Positions 20,101 to 30,210 are shown, counted from the stretch's first letter. The stretch is DNA of 64,000 bases from Micromonospora sp. NBC_01796 (GCF_035917455.1 NZ_CP109078.1:5750001-5814000); one strand, 5' to 3'. Notes: generated by a model not told the origin, from the sequence alone. Translations and numbers: made by a program.

Positions 20101-21665
20101 AGCCGGGTCGGATTGGTCGAACTCCCGCAGGGGATCGGCGGGTAAGTGGTCAGCTCGGTGGGGACGGCTGGTGCGGTGTTCCATTCGACGGTGAGTTTGG
20201 CGGTGCCGGGGTGGAATTTCTTCCACTGCTGGTTCGTGCCCTCGTTCGGCGCACGCAGTCCGAAGGTGATCTGGCTGCTGGTGCCAGCGGCAGCAGTCGA
20301 GACGGCGTTGGTGAGCGCGGTGCTCGCGAAACCCATCGGCATGTCCGGCTCGCCGCAGGACGATTCGTTGGCGTGTCCGGAGGCGCTGGCGAGATTGCTT
20401 CGCCACTTGTTGGTGTCGGTGACGGAGTTTTTCCAGGTGACCGCGCCCGAGCGGCTGATGTTGTCGGTGAGGTACAGGTCGACCGGGGTGTTGGTGCTGC
20501 ACTGGTATGAGTGGTCGAGGGTGATGCCGAAGGTGGCACTTGTGATGATCTTGCCGCGGATGTTTCCGATGCCGAACAGGAAGTAGGACCGGTACGTCAC
20601 GCCGCTTGCGGCGCCGACCTTGGCGCCGTCGTCGCGGTCGTAGTTCCAGTACGACTGGGTCGGAAATTCCTTGGCGATGTGGGTCCAGTCCGAGGGCCCG
20701 ATGGGGGTGGAGTTCGGGTCCAGGAAGAGCGGCCAGTTGACCTGCGGGTTGTCGAGGATGTCCCGGTCGGGGATGACCGTTATCGCGGTGGGTGTGAGCA
20801 CCACATCCATCGGGCCCACGAGCCGAGACTGCGGATCACTGTCGATGGGTCCGTTGCCCTCAATCCGCTCGATCCGGCTCAACGTCGGCTCGCTCGGGGT
20901 GTCCCACATCAGCGGCGGGTCGGTGGCGAACACTGCCGCGCCCGCCGAATCTAGGGCGTTGATACCGCCGTCGGTCCGGGTAGACAGTGTCAGACCGTTG
21001 GTCCGGACCCCGAAGGTGATGGTGTGCAGCGCCGGGTTGTCGGCGGCGGTGGGACTCTTGACGACGAGCTGCTCGCGGTAGCCGCCCATCGGCTCTGCGG
21101 TGACTTGCAGGTCCACCTCGGGCAGGACGTTGGGGTAGGTGGCCGTGTTGCCCTGCAGGCTAGGTGCCGGCAGGGGGGTCGGCCAGGTCAGCGACAGGTT
21201 CTTGTCATCCTTGCCGACGGTGAGCAGTGGCCCGCTGCCTCCGCCGGAGATCGTCAGGCTGCCGGGGGTCGCCGTAGGGCTGATGCTGCCGTCAGCGTTC
21301 ATCCGGAGTGTGGCATCGATGTCGACCCAGTCACCGGCCCGCTGGACGTGAATCGGATGGGCGAAGCTCTCGGTCGAAAACGAACCCGAGGGATTCGCGA
21401 GCAGCCGACTGTCCTCGGTCCTGCGTCGCGTTACCTCGACGGGCTGGCCAGCGCGCGCCGCCTCGGCTGAGGCCTCGGCAAGGATCGTGATCTCATCCCG
21501 CATGTCCTCCGTAGAGGCCGTGGCGTCAGGCGCCGCCTCGGCGGGCCCAGGCGGCACCGGACCGGCGACGAGGACGCCGGCAGCCAGGACCAGCGCTGTG
21601 CTGGTGAGGGAGACCCGCCGTCGAAAGTGTGGTGAACCTCTGGACGCGTCTTGGAAAACGAACAC
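17178..21665 (-). CDS. Secreted FG-GAP/VCBS and LamG-domain protein
   Basis: A 1495-residue protein. The reading frame is open further upstream, but GTG at 21665 has GGGGAGG at a good distance and yields a signal peptide (FRRRVSLTSTALVLAAGVLVAG, then A-rich cleavage region). A ~700-residue beta-rich part contains a DNRLRE-like region. Five FG-GAP/VCBS calcium-type repeats start near residue 731 (DINGDGKADVA, GDFDNDGRTDIA, GDFTGDGKADLA and others). Two LamG/concanavalin-like domains follow at ~1075 and ~1292 (AHWRFDDGSGTTLAD, GHWKFDNPTGATTDSS), each ending in DDVRVYD/DDVRIYS. It is exported and probably binds carbohydrate or surfaces. It is divergent from the RHS gene across 154 bases, so the two probably share regulation and perhaps function at the cell surface. 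Confidence 0.88.
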   Translation of the reverse strand: MFVFQDASRGSPHFRRRVSLTSTALVLAAGVLVAGPVPPGPAEAAPDATASTEDMRDEITILAEASAEAARAGQPVEVTRRRTEDSRLLANPSGSFSTESFAHPIHVQRAGDWVDIDATLRMNADGSISPTATPGSLTISGGGSGPLLTVGKDDKNLSLTWPTPLPAPSLQGNTATYPNVLPEVDLQVTAEPMGGYREQLVVKSPTAADNPALHTITFGVRTNGLTLSTRTDGGINALDSAGAAVFATDPPLMWDTPSEPTLSRIERIEGNGPIDSDPQSRLVGPMDVVLTPTAITVIPDRDILDNPQVNWPLFLDPNSTPIGPSDWTHIAKEFPTQSYWNYDRDDGAKVGAASGVTYRSYFLFGIGNIRGKIITSATFGITLDHSYQCSTNTPVDLYLTDNISRSGAVTWKNSVTDTNKWRSNLASASGHANESSCGEPDMPMGFASTALTNAVSTAAAGTSSQITFGLRAPNEGTNQQWKKFHPGTAKLTVEWNTAPAVPTELTTYPPIPCGSSTNPTRLSESMKNPTFTAGLSDADANNLTAYLEIRRASGDVLVHGPAASATIPAGGVVTWPTVPDGVVVSNETVYYYQARAKDTGGAFGPFTARCYFLVDGNDPGQPTITSTDYPAGSENVNAGSVGTVTINPAAGDIDIAGYRYGFDDNVKLWAPADATGKATIPITLWGDPDFPGTAIADLWMKAVDKAGNERLEVTGPRTLAAGGTATVADKHNDINGDGKADVATVLDMGNGRTAAWTMMSSGGGFHPATIAWDSGVNGGHAIDRIQTAGGDFDNDGRTDIAVFRQDPDGHVRLFNLRSDTNQYQTDWASIDVGTWLLGDARVFADDFTGDGIDDAAAVVDDRAGGWRAYVYPSTGAAFTTSGTPWYTQSPGTYTWINTKTVAGDFTGDGKADLAVAQDTTGARTTVRVHTSNGTGFSAGTSWWDSDTDTDPTTFTGNAAKYTAINVSGTSATDLVALYNHGAKTTIKVLTANGSTFAGPATWWDSDVDSVDGWDWRRTIQVTTGDFDNDGDNDLAAIVDCCEAGNRELWTFPHNGTSFGQVTKKGNATATTTRTGTAHWRFDDGSGTTLADAYGNYPATVAGPTWNTNGHVIGDKALHFDGTNDYVTTGRPVIDTSRSYTVAAWVKLDNTTAYRTFISQTGTHRSGFYLQYNKPMNAWTIIAASADTTGSVNYYAARDFAPPRLGVWTHLVGVYDADANQLKLYINGALRGSSSQPSAWNATRAFQIGNATSGQASGDWVAGDIDDVRVYDLALTSPEIGQLARDTALAGHWKFDNPTGATTDSSGNNRNLILNSTTTGTTGKYGQAITLNGTTSYASAARSVDTLTGYTACAWAKIDNVAGLAYRAVLSQQATRSSGFWIRTSPTNRWQFVTAFSDSGYSAVEAPTTVSVNTWTHLCATWDPGTSQMILFVDGKLAAAATISSPPIQATGPINIGSYKYLDVLGGYFPGAIDDVRIYSGAILDTKQIEAIMNDK

Positions 21666-21819
21666 GACGGGGCCTCCCCGTGAAGATCCGAAACTTGGAC
21701 AGCGGATCGTATGGGGCTGGATGCGTACCGTCAAGATCTTGAATGCCTGCTGAAGATCCTCCACGATGATGGCCCGCGACTCCGTCTCGGTCACCCAGCT
21801 CGTCTCCAGTGGAGGATCC

Positions 21820-24800
21820 ATGCCCGTTCGGCTCAGACGCCGGTCTGCCCGCTGGTCGGTCCGCCACTGGTTGCCGGCGCGTCTGCGCCGGGCACAGGTA
21901 CTGGCCGTGATGCTGGCGGCCGCCCTGACGGCGAATGCCTTGATGGTCCCCCCGGCGGTCGCGGCCGAGACGCCTCCGTCGTGGGCGGCGCCGAAGGAAC
22001 CGTCGATCCCGGGCACGAAAATGGGAATGCGACCTTCGACGCCCGACCGCGCCGAACAGTCCGCCGTACGCGGTCCACGCAAGGTCGAATGGCCCGCAGC
22101 CACCGTGGCCGAGGTCGACCTCGCGCCAGCCGCGACCGGCGCTCGCGCGATGCCCTCGGGTCGGGTGCGGGCGGGCGATTCGCCTATCACCCTCGGTGCC
22201 CCGGCCAATCGGGAAACAGGCCTGCGTACCAGCGCCAACGGCCCGAGCCGGGTGGGTGTGCAGGTACTCGACCGTGGCGCGACAGCCAAGGCCAAGGTCG
22301 ACGGCGTCCTTGTACGCCTACGCTCCGCCGATGCCGCGCGTTCGGCCGGCCGCATCTCCGTCCAGGTCGACTACCGCTCGTTCGGGCACGCCTTCGGAGG
22401 CGACTGGGCCGCCCGACTCCACATGGTCGCGCTGCCAGAATGCGCCCTGATCACACCCGACCACGCGGACTGCCAGGGTCGCCCGCTGCCAAGCACCAAC
22501 AACACCAGCAGCGCGACCCTCGCCGCCGACGTTGATCTCACCTCTACCGCACCGGCCCTCCTGGGGATCATGGCCGCCGACTCCGGCGCCTCCGGCTCGT
22601 ACTCGGCCACCCCACTCGCCAGTGCGTCCACATGGTCGCACGGTGGATCATCGGGCGATTTCAACTGGTCATACCCGCTGCGCGTGCCGCCGGGCGTGAA
22701 CGGCCCCACCCCTCAAATCAGCCTGTCGTACTCCTCCGGCTCGGTAGACGGGCGCACCGTATCGACCAACAACCAGCCCTCGTGGCTGGGCGAGGGGTTC
22801 GAATTCTGGCCAGGGCTCGTCGAGCGGAAGTACAAGCCGTGCGCCCTCGACACCGACCAGCAGAACAACCAGTTGCCGAACAACACCACTCGCCCCACCG
22901 GCGACCAGTGCTGGGGCACGAACAACGGCACCATCTCGCTCAACGGCAAGGCAGGCGAACTGGTCCCCGTCGACGCCCAGGGCACCACGTGGCGGATGAA
23001 AAACGATGACGGCACCCGGATCCAGCGGCTGCTCGACACCGGCCGCGGCAACGGCGACGCCGACGGCGAGTACTGGGTAGCGACGACGCCCGACGGCACC
23101 CGCTACTACTTCGGCTACAACCGGCTACCCGGCTACACCGGCGCCTCCGGTCAGGAAACCACCGACTCCGCCTGGACCGTCCCCGTCTACGGCAACCACC
23201 CGAACGAGCCCGGCTACACGACCGGAAACTTCGCCGCATCGGAACGTAACCAGGCATGGCGCTGGAACCTCGACTACGTGGTCGACATCCACGGCAACAC
23301 CATGTCGTACTTCTACGGCACCGAAACCAACCGCTACGCCCGCAACGGCGACGTCAACTCAGCCGCCGCCTACACCCGCGGCGGCTACCTGAAGCGCATC
23401 GACTACGGCCAGCGCGATAACCAGATCTACTCGACCAAGCCGGTCGCCCAGGTCGAATTCGAAGCGCTCGACCGATGCACACCCAACACCGCCTGCGACT
23501 TCGCCCACCCCAACAGCTGGCCGGACACCCCCGTCGACCAGAACTGCTCAGCCGCCCCGTGCAACGGCCACTTCTCGCCGACGTTCTGGACCCAAAAACG
23601 GCTAGCAAAGATCACCACAAAGGTCCGTGAGGGCGCCTCCGCCTTCCGGCTCGTCGACTCCTGGACCCTGTCACACCTGTTCGCCGACCCCGGCGACTTC
23701 ACCCGGGCCGGCCTCTGGCTCGACCGCATCTCACACACCGGCCACGTCGCACCCGCCGGACAGGAGATCACTCTCCCCGACGTCAAGTTCACCGGCGAGC
23801 CGTACAACAACCGGGTTGACGCCGCGACAGCCGACTACGTCGCACCACACAACTGGTGGCGCGTGACCGCGGTCCAGGACGAGAACGGCGGCAAGATCGC
23901 CGTCGTCTACGAAAATCCCGACTGCGTGGCCTCGGGCGGCATGCCGGCCAGCCCGGAAACCAACACCAGGCGCTGCCAACCGGTGCGCTGGTCGCCGGAC
24001 CCGTCCCTGCCCGAGCGACTCGACTGGTTCCACAAGTACGTCGTCCGCTCGGTCAGCCAGTCCGACGAACTGGCCGGCACCGTACCTGTCGAAACCCATT
24101 ACCAATATCTCGACGGCGCGGCCTGGCACTACGACGAGGTCGACGGCCTCACCCCCGCCGAGGAAAAAACGTGGGGACAGTGGCGCGGCTACGGCAGAGT
24201 CAAGACCCGCACCGGTAACCCCACCGACGGACAACTCGTCACCGAGACCCGCTACTTCCGCGGCATGGACGGCGACCGCAACGGCACCGGCGGCCAGAAG
24301 AACGTGTGGGTGGCCGACTCCCGCGGCGCCGGTTTCGAATGGGAAGACCACGAACGACTCGCGGGCACCGTACGAGAAAACATCACCTGGCTCGTCGACG
24401 ACACCACCATGCTGTCCCGGACCATCACCGACCCATGGATCTCCCCAGCCACCGCCACCTCCACCAAGCCTTGGGGAACGACCCGTTCATTCCTGCTCGA
24501 CACCGCCGCGTCGCTGACCCGAGCAGCAGTCGAGGGTGGGTGGCGAGACAGTTCAACGACGAAGACGATCGAAGCTGACGGCACCGTCACCTCGATCAAC
24601 TCCAAACCACAGGCCGGTAAGCCCGAGTTCGACCGATGCACCCGCTACGAGTACGTGTCGAACACCACCGCTCACCTCATCGACCTGCCCAAACGCGTAG
24701 AGACCGTCACCAAGGCCTGCGAGACCCCGCCGAGCCGCCCCGCCGACGTGATCTCCGACGCGCTCAGCTACTACGACGGCATCGAGACACACGGCGCTCA

Positions 24801-27800
24801 GCCCACGGAGGGCCAGGTCACCCGGGTCGACGAGTTCGACGGCTGGAACGCGGCCCAGTCCCACGCGATCTACCGAACCGTCTCCCGGGCCACCTACGAC
24901 GACCTCCACGGCCGGATGACCGCATCCACCGACGCCAAGGGCGGTGTGACCGAGACCGAATACACCCCCGAGTCCGGCGGACCGGTCACGGCGGTGAAGA
25001 CCATCAACCCACTCCTGCACGACACGCAGGCGTTCCTCGATCCCGCCTTCGGGGCCCAGATCGGCTCCGTAGACGCGAACGGACTCCGCACCGACCTCAA
25101 ACTCGACGCCCTCGGCCGGCTGAGCAAGGTCTGGTCGCCGGGCCGCACCATGGGGACGCATAACCCCGACGCCGAGTTCAGCTACCTCATCCGGACCGAC
25201 GGACCAGACGTGATCACCACCAAACGCCTCCAGCCCGACGGCGGATACCAGACCAAATACGAGCTCTACGACGGCCTCGCCCGACTACGACAAACTCAGG
25301 TGCCCGCTCCGGGCGGTGGCCGGGCAATCTCGGACATGATCCACGACTCCCGAGGACTGCTCGTCAAGCGTCGCGGCCCCTACTACAACGCCGCCGCCCC
25401 CGCCTTCGAAGTCATGGCCATCTCCGACGACGCCGTCGCGTCCCAGGTGCGGACCGTCTACGACACCGCGGGTCGCGCGACAAACGAGATCACCATTGCC
25501 AACGGCGCCGAAAGGTGGCGTACCACCACTACCTACACCGGCCTCAACCGGATCGACGTCGATCCACCGGCCGGCGGCACCGCCTCCACCACGATCACCG
25601 ACGCCCGTGGCGCCACCACCACTTTGCGCCAATACAAGGGCCCGTCACCGACCGGGGCGTACGACGAAACCCGATACACCTACACCAACAAGGGTCAACT
25701 CGCCACCGTTACCGACGCGGCCCAGAACGGTGGCAACACCTGGCAGTACTTCTACGACATGCTCGGCCGACTCGACCGCACTGAGGACCCCGACCGCGGC
25801 ACCACCACCATCACCTACACGCCGTACGGGGAAAAGAAGACCGTCACCAACGAGGCAGGCGACACGCTTGCGTACGTCTACGACATCCTCGGACGTACCA
25901 CCTCCCTGCGCGACGACGACGTCACCGGCACGATGCGCGCCGGGTGGGTGTACGACACCATCCACAAGGGCATGCCCACCTCCTCGACCCGGTACGTCGG
26001 CAGCGACCAGTGGACCAACCGGGTCGTCGACTACGACGACACCACCGGCCGCCCCACCGGCAGTGAAGTGGTCGTCCCCGCCAGCGAGGGCAGCCTGGCC
26101 GGCACTTACCGCTTCGACGCGACCTACCTGCCCGACGGCAGTCCGGCCACAGTGAAGATGCCGGCCGCGGGCGGGCTTGCCGAGGAGACCCTGACGTATG
26201 GCTACAACGCCTTCGGCCTGCCGACGACGCTGACCGGTACGACCTCTTCGGGCACTCGGACGTACGTCAACACCAGCACCTACACCTCATTTGCCGAACT
26301 ATCGGTCATCGGCCGCACCACCAATGACGCGAAGTGGGTCAAGCAGGAGTTCTTCTACGAGCCCGGGACCCGCCGCCTACAAGGCGGCCGCATCAGCACC
26401 CGTACCGCCGGCGCCACCGCCTTCCTCAGCAACACCGCCTACAGCTACGACGACGCCGGCAACCTCCAGAAGATCTCCGACACACCGGTCAGCGGCACGG
26501 CCGACCATCAGTGCTTCGACTACGACTACCTCAACCGCCTCACCCAGGCATGGACGCCCGGCAACGGCGACTGCGACGCCACACCCACCACCGCAGCCCT
26601 GGCAGGGCCCGCCACCTACTGGACCTCCTGGACCTTCGACGAGGCTGGCAACCGCACGTCCGAAACCAGCCGGGCGATCAGCGGCACCACCACCTCCACC
26701 TACACGTACCCGAGCCCAGGGCAACCCCAACCACACACCCTCACCCAGGTCCAGACCCAGGGCCCTGCCGGTAACAAGACCGTCAACTACGGGTACGACG
26801 CGCTCGGCAACACCACCACCCGACCCGGTACCGGGACCGGCACCCAGACCTTGACCTGGGATCCCGAAGGTCGCCTGGCAACAATCCAGGAAGGCGCCAC
26901 GACCAGCACCTACGTCTACGGCGCGTCCGGGAACCGGATCAAGCGCAAAGACGGCAACACCACCACCATCTACCTGCCCGGCATGGAACTCACCTCCACC
27001 GGCGGTGTCACCAAGACCGCGATCCGCTACTACACCCACGCCGGACAACCCGTCGCCGTACGCACCAACGACAACAAACTCACCTGGCTCCTCGCCGACC
27101 ACCACGGCACCAACTCCCTAACCGTCGACGAAACAACCCAAGCCATCCAGCGCCGCTACAGCACACCCTTCGGTGGCACCCGAGGCACCCAACCCACCGC
27201 CTGGCCGGACGACAAGGGCTTCGTCGGCGGATCCAAGGACAACAGCGGCCTCACCCACCTCGGGGCCCGCGAATACGACCCACAAACCGGTCGATTCATC
27301 TCCGTTGACCCCATCATCGACCCAGGCGACCCCCAGCAAATGCACGGGTACGCCTACGCGAACAACGCACCCACCACCCTCACCGACCCCGACGGGCTCA
27401 AGCCCGCATGTAGCGCAGACGGGACCGCCGCGAGCGAGGCCGCATGCAACGGCTCGGGCGGCTCCGCACCCACCACCGACACCACCACGGATACGGACAC
27501 CACCACTCCTGCGCAGCTCGATCAGGTGGTCGAGGACGCCAAAGCTGATAAAGAGCGAGCTGAGGCGGTCAAGAAGAAATCCTTCCTCGACATCATCAAG
27601 GAACAGGGCCTCGCTTTTCTCCTCGACTTCTTCGGAATTACCGACATCATCAACTGCTTCACCAAGGGCGACATCGGTGCCTGCGTCAATACCCTGGTCG
27701 GCATGATCCCGTGGGGCAAAGTATTTAAAGCCGGGAAATCGCTCTACAAGGGCATAAAACGCGCCTTCGCATCATACAAATCCTGGCAGAACGCAATTCG

Positions 27801-28752
27801 CCTCGCTGACGACGCCATCGCCCGTGCGGACGAAGCCATCGCCCTTGCCCAACAGAAGGCCACCGAACTCCGCGAGGCACTCGCCAAAATCGAGACCGCC
27901 GCCGGTGAGCTCTGCGAGAACAACAGCTTCGTGTCCGGCACGCGGGTACTCATGGCTGATGGGACCGGCAAACCCATCGAAGAGGTTCGCGTCGGTGACG
28001 AAGTCGCTGCTACCGACCCCGAAACCGGGGACAGTGGTACGCGAACCGTGACCAAAGAAATCGTCGGCGCCGGCGACAAGAGGCTTGTCAAGATCACCGT
28101 AGACACTGACGGTGGGACGGGTGATGCGAGTGCCACCCTCACCGCCACCGACGCCCACCCCATCTGGGTCGCCAACACCACCCGCTGGACCAACGCCGCC
28201 GATTTGCAACCGGGGGACGACGTCCTAACCCCAGATGGCGCTCGTGTCAGAGTCATCGACATCGCCGCCTACGGCGCCCTTGCGACCGTATACAACCTCA
28301 CCGTCGAGGACATCCACACGTACTATGTGGTGGCCGGCAACACGCCGGTCCTTGTTCACAACTGTGGCGGGAACCTGACGGTCCACAAGTGGGCGGCCGA
28401 CGAGCCAGGCGGCGTGCCGCACTTCAGTGTCGAGGTGGTTGCCGACAGCGGCGGGGGGACTCGTCACACGGAATTGCTCGGTGGGACTGGTACACCCGCA
28501 TCGGTAAGAGACTTCAACTCGGTTGGCATGACGTTGGTCGAGTCGAGAACGATTAGGATTTCGAACGCAGCTGCCGCGATTAACTTCCAGCGGAGAGCTG
28601 TAATGACTGGACGGGCCGGATCGTACGACGTCATTACAAACAGTTGCGTAACACACTGTATGAACGTGGCGGCGAAAGGTGGGGTGCAAAGTGCTGGCGT
28701 GCGAGATTTTGCCGCCCATTTCGGTTGGTCCTATAAGGATCTAAGGCGATGA
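21820..28752 (+). CDS. RHS-repeat polymorphic toxin with Hint domain
   Basis: A 2310-residue protein. ATG at 21820 has GGAGG 4 bases upstream and starts an RR-rich signal peptide (VLAVMLAAALTANALMVPPAVA). A SpvB/TcdB-like N-terminal region follows (PPGVNGPTPQISLSYSSG), then many YD repeats and the RHS core end (REYDPQTGRFISVDPIID, GYAYANNAPTTLTDPDG, near residues 1820-1865). A helical pre-toxin stretch leads to a Hint autoprocessing domain (~2034-2183: NSFVSGTRVLMADG, DAHPIWV, EDIHTYYVVAGNTPVLVHNC). The last ~127 residues are the variable toxin part. They contain VPHFSVEVV and ITNSCVTHCMNVAAKGG, a His-then-Asn/Cys order suggesting a permuted papain/NlpC-like fold (inference). The following small gene may encode immunity. 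Confidence 0.92.
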   Translation: MPVRLRRRSARWSVRHWLPARLRRAQVLAVMLAAALTANALMVPPAVAAETPPSWAAPKEPSIPGTKMGMRPSTPDRAEQSAVRGPRKVEWPAATVAEVDLAPAATGARAMPSGRVRAGDSPITLGAPANRETGLRTSANGPSRVGVQVLDRGATAKAKVDGVLVRLRSADAARSAGRISVQVDYRSFGHAFGGDWAARLHMVALPECALITPDHADCQGRPLPSTNNTSSATLAADVDLTSTAPALLGIMAADSGASGSYSATPLASASTWSHGGSSGDFNWSYPLRVPPGVNGPTPQISLSYSSGSVDGRTVSTNNQPSWLGEGFEFWPGLVERKYKPCALDTDQQNNQLPNNTTRPTGDQCWGTNNGTISLNGKAGELVPVDAQGTTWRMKNDDGTRIQRLLDTGRGNGDADGEYWVATTPDGTRYYFGYNRLPGYTGASGQETTDSAWTVPVYGNHPNEPGYTTGNFAASERNQAWRWNLDYVVDIHGNTMSYFYGTETNRYARNGDVNSAAAYTRGGYLKRIDYGQRDNQIYSTKPVAQVEFEALDRCTPNTACDFAHPNSWPDTPVDQNCSAAPCNGHFSPTFWTQKRLAKITTKVREGASAFRLVDSWTLSHLFADPGDFTRAGLWLDRISHTGHVAPAGQEITLPDVKFTGEPYNNRVDAATADYVAPHNWWRVTAVQDENGGKIAVVYENPDCVASGGMPASPETNTRRCQPVRWSPDPSLPERLDWFHKYVVRSVSQSDELAGTVPVETHYQYLDGAAWHYDEVDGLTPAEEKTWGQWRGYGRVKTRTGNPTDGQLVTETRYFRGMDGDRNGTGGQKNVWVADSRGAGFEWEDHERLAGTVRENITWLVDDTTMLSRTITDPWISPATATSTKPWGTTRSFLLDTAASLTRAAVEGGWRDSSTTKTIEADGTVTSINSKPQAGKPEFDRCTRYEYVSNTTAHLIDLPKRVETVTKACETPPSRPADVISDALSYYDGIETHGAQPTEGQVTRVDEFDGWNAAQSHAIYRTVSRATYDDLHGRMTASTDAKGGVTETEYTPESGGPVTAVKTINPLLHDTQAFLDPAFGAQIGSVDANGLRTDLKLDALGRLSKVWSPGRTMGTHNPDAEFSYLIRTDGPDVITTKRLQPDGGYQTKYELYDGLARLRQTQVPAPGGGRAISDMIHDSRGLLVKRRGPYYNAAAPAFEVMAISDDAVASQVRTVYDTAGRATNEITIANGAERWRTTTTYTGLNRIDVDPPAGGTASTTITDARGATTTLRQYKGPSPTGAYDETRYTYTNKGQLATVTDAAQNGGNTWQYFYDMLGRLDRTEDPDRGTTTITYTPYGEKKTVTNEAGDTLAYVYDILGRTTSLRDDDVTGTMRAGWVYDTIHKGMPTSSTRYVGSDQWTNRVVDYDDTTGRPTGSEVVVPASEGSLAGTYRFDATYLPDGSPATVKMPAAGGLAEETLTYGYNAFGLPTTLTGTTSSGTRTYVNTSTYTSFAELSVIGRTTNDAKWVKQEFFYEPGTRRLQGGRISTRTAGATAFLSNTAYSYDDAGNLQKISDTPVSGTADHQCFDYDYLNRLTQAWTPGNGDCDATPTTAALAGPATYWTSWTFDEAGNRTSETSRAISGTTTSTYTYPSPGQPQPHTLTQVQTQGPAGNKTVNYGYDALGNTTTRPGTGTGTQTLTWDPEGRLATIQEGATTSTYVYGASGNRIKRKDGNTTTIYLPGMELTSTGGVTKTAIRYYTHAGQPVAVRTNDNKLTWLLADHHGTNSLTVDETTQAIQRRYSTPFGGTRGTQPTAWPDDKGFVGGSKDNSGLTHLGAREYDPQTGRFISVDPIIDPGDPQQMHGYAYANNAPTTLTDPDGLKPACSADGTAASEAACNGSGGSAPTTDTTTDTDTTTPAQLDQVVEDAKADKERAEAVKKKSFLDIIKEQGLAFLLDFFGITDIINCFTKGDIGACVNTLVGMIPWGKVFKAGKSLYKGIKRAFASYKSWQNAIRLADDAIARADEAIALAQQKATELREALAKIETAAGELCENNSFVSGTRVLMADGTGKPIEEVRVGDEVAATDPETGDSGTRTVTKEIVGAGDKRLVKITVDTDGGTGDASATLTATDAHPIWVANTTRWTNAADLQPGDDVLTPDGARVRVIDIAAYGALATVYNLTVEDIHTYYVVAGNTPVLVHNCGGNLTVHKWAADEPGGVPHFSVEVVADSGGGTRHTELLGGTGTPASVRDFNSVGMTLVESRTIRISNAAAAINFQRRAVMTGRAGSYDVITNSCVTHCMNVAAKGGVQSAGVRDFAAHFGWSYKDLRR

Positions 28753-28776
28753 TTCGCTTGTTTCGGGAGCAATGAG

Positions 28777-29229
28777 ATGAATGAGCGCGGATTGATGGTC
28801 GAAATTCTAGCGAGTCAAGCGGCTGACGAGAAGATCTTGGTCGGTGTAGGGAGGTTTTTGATACAGGGCTCACTGATCAACCTTTGGCTCGGTGGTGAAG
28901 GTTCGGACAAGGCATCCTCGGATGAATTCATTGCCTATGCCGAGTTGCGTGAGTCAAAGTGGATGGAGATCGAGGAAGCTTGGTCTGTCGTTAAGCAGCG
29001 AGAGATAGAGTACGGGCATGAGCTGGTGGCTAATGAAGATAGGTTGAAGCCTCAAGGGCACCGCGAACATCGCCTCATGCGTATGCGAATTGATGAATCG
29101 ACAGGCTATCTCTCCTCCCGGACTCGACTCTCTGAGCTATTCAACGAGTTGATAGGGATGAGCGATGCGCTCACCGCCAGAGCGTCCTGGCTTCCTGAGT
29201 GTGTGTTGTGTGAATCCAAGTTGCGGTAA
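28777..29229 (+). CDS. Candidate immunity protein for the RHS toxin
   Basis: A 150-residue acidic, helix-rich protein with no signal peptide, starting 24 bases after the RHS stop on the same strand. I recognise no family. Position and size fit the immunity partner that polymorphic toxins require, and local GC content is lower than the RHS core, which is typical of exchangeable toxin tip and immunity modules. Its 3-prime end overlaps by ~90 bases the run-on end of a decayed serine recombinase on the other strand, so the last residues (ECVLCESKLR) could have been altered by that insertion. Confidence 0.6.
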   Translation: MNERGLMVEILASQAADEKILVGVGRFLIQGSLINLWLGGEGSDKASSDEFIAYAELRESKWMEIEEAWSVVKQREIEYGHELVANEDRLKPQGHREHRLMRMRIDESTGYLSSRTRLSELFNELIGMSDALTARASWLPECVLCESKLR

Positions 29230-30210
29230 CTGAGATCCGTTGCCTTCGGTTCTCAAAGGTGGTCCTCCTGGAGGTAGAGGATTTTTGGTTTTGGGTGAGT
29301 GTCGGTGGGTGGTGGTGTGTCCGTGGTTGCATCGGTATCCGGGGCGGCAGTGGACGCGATCCTGCACCGTGCCAAAACTCGTCGCACCGGATCGGTGTGG
29401 CCGCATACGCGGCCAACAGAGCGCCTTTGCCGCCGTCGCGATCCTGCCCGACGCGGCCAGGACCCACACCGCCACCAGCAGACTGGCTAGGCTCTGGCCG
29501 GTGAGGCGTTGGGTGAACATCCACCGCACGTGTGCGGCGGTGGCCGGGTCGGGTTCGAGACGCGTAAGTCGGCGACCCCATCGGGCGTGTGCCCGCTTGG
29601 GGTGGGGGCCGGCGTCGGTGAGCCGGTAGCCGTAGGGCGGCCGGCCGCCGAGGTAGCGTCCCTGTTCCCGTGGTTGGGCTCGCATGGCGTTGATGACCCG
29701 GAACCGGGAACGCTGCCCCTCGCGTTTCGACTGGGCGCCGAGCAGCATGATGAGCGCTTGGTGGGTCGGGTCGCGGTGGTCGACGGGCCCGTCCGTTTCG
29801 GGTAGCCACAACTGCACACCGTGCTGTTCGAGCAGTGGTGCCAGGTGTAGCAGTTGGTTGCCGGAGAACGCGCGCTCGTACTCACCGACCACGATCGCGT
29901 CGAACCCGCGATGCGGGTCCTTGAGCGCGGCCAGCAGGGCGGCGGACGTCGGCTGCTCCTGCCGCCAACTACGGCGGCGGGAGCAGCCGACGTCAAAGTA
30001 TTCGGTGACGATCGTCCCGCGAGCGGCGATCAATTCGTTCGCGCAGTCCGGCTGCCACTGCCGGGACGTGACCGGGTCCTGGTACTCGACCGTCGACATC
30101 CGACCGTAGAACGCGAACCGTAGACCACCCCGCCAGCGGGCACGCGGCCGCGTACCCGCCTCCGACTGCTCGCTCAACCGTCGGGTCAACAGAATCCTCG
30201 AGTCCTGCAC
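29137..30210 (-). pseudogene. Serine recombinase, internally deleted
   Basis: Residues 1 to ~240 match the resolvase domain and start of the recombinase domain of the intact copy at 14628-16127 (LRFAFYGRMSTVEYQD, FDAIVVGEYERAFSGNQ, GGRPPYGYRLTDAGPHP). After LTGQSLA near 29490 similarity stops, and only a trace of the zinc ribbon (GYRCNHGH) remains further on before run-on sequence over the immunity gene. The catalytic serine and arginines are present, but the DNA-binding part is deleted, so it is probably inactive. Confidence 0.8.

Noticed and set aside
21666-22355. Upstream extension of the LamG protein (230 extra residues)
   Set aside because: It would overlap the RHS gene start, has arginine/serine-rich shadow composition, and bury the signal peptide.
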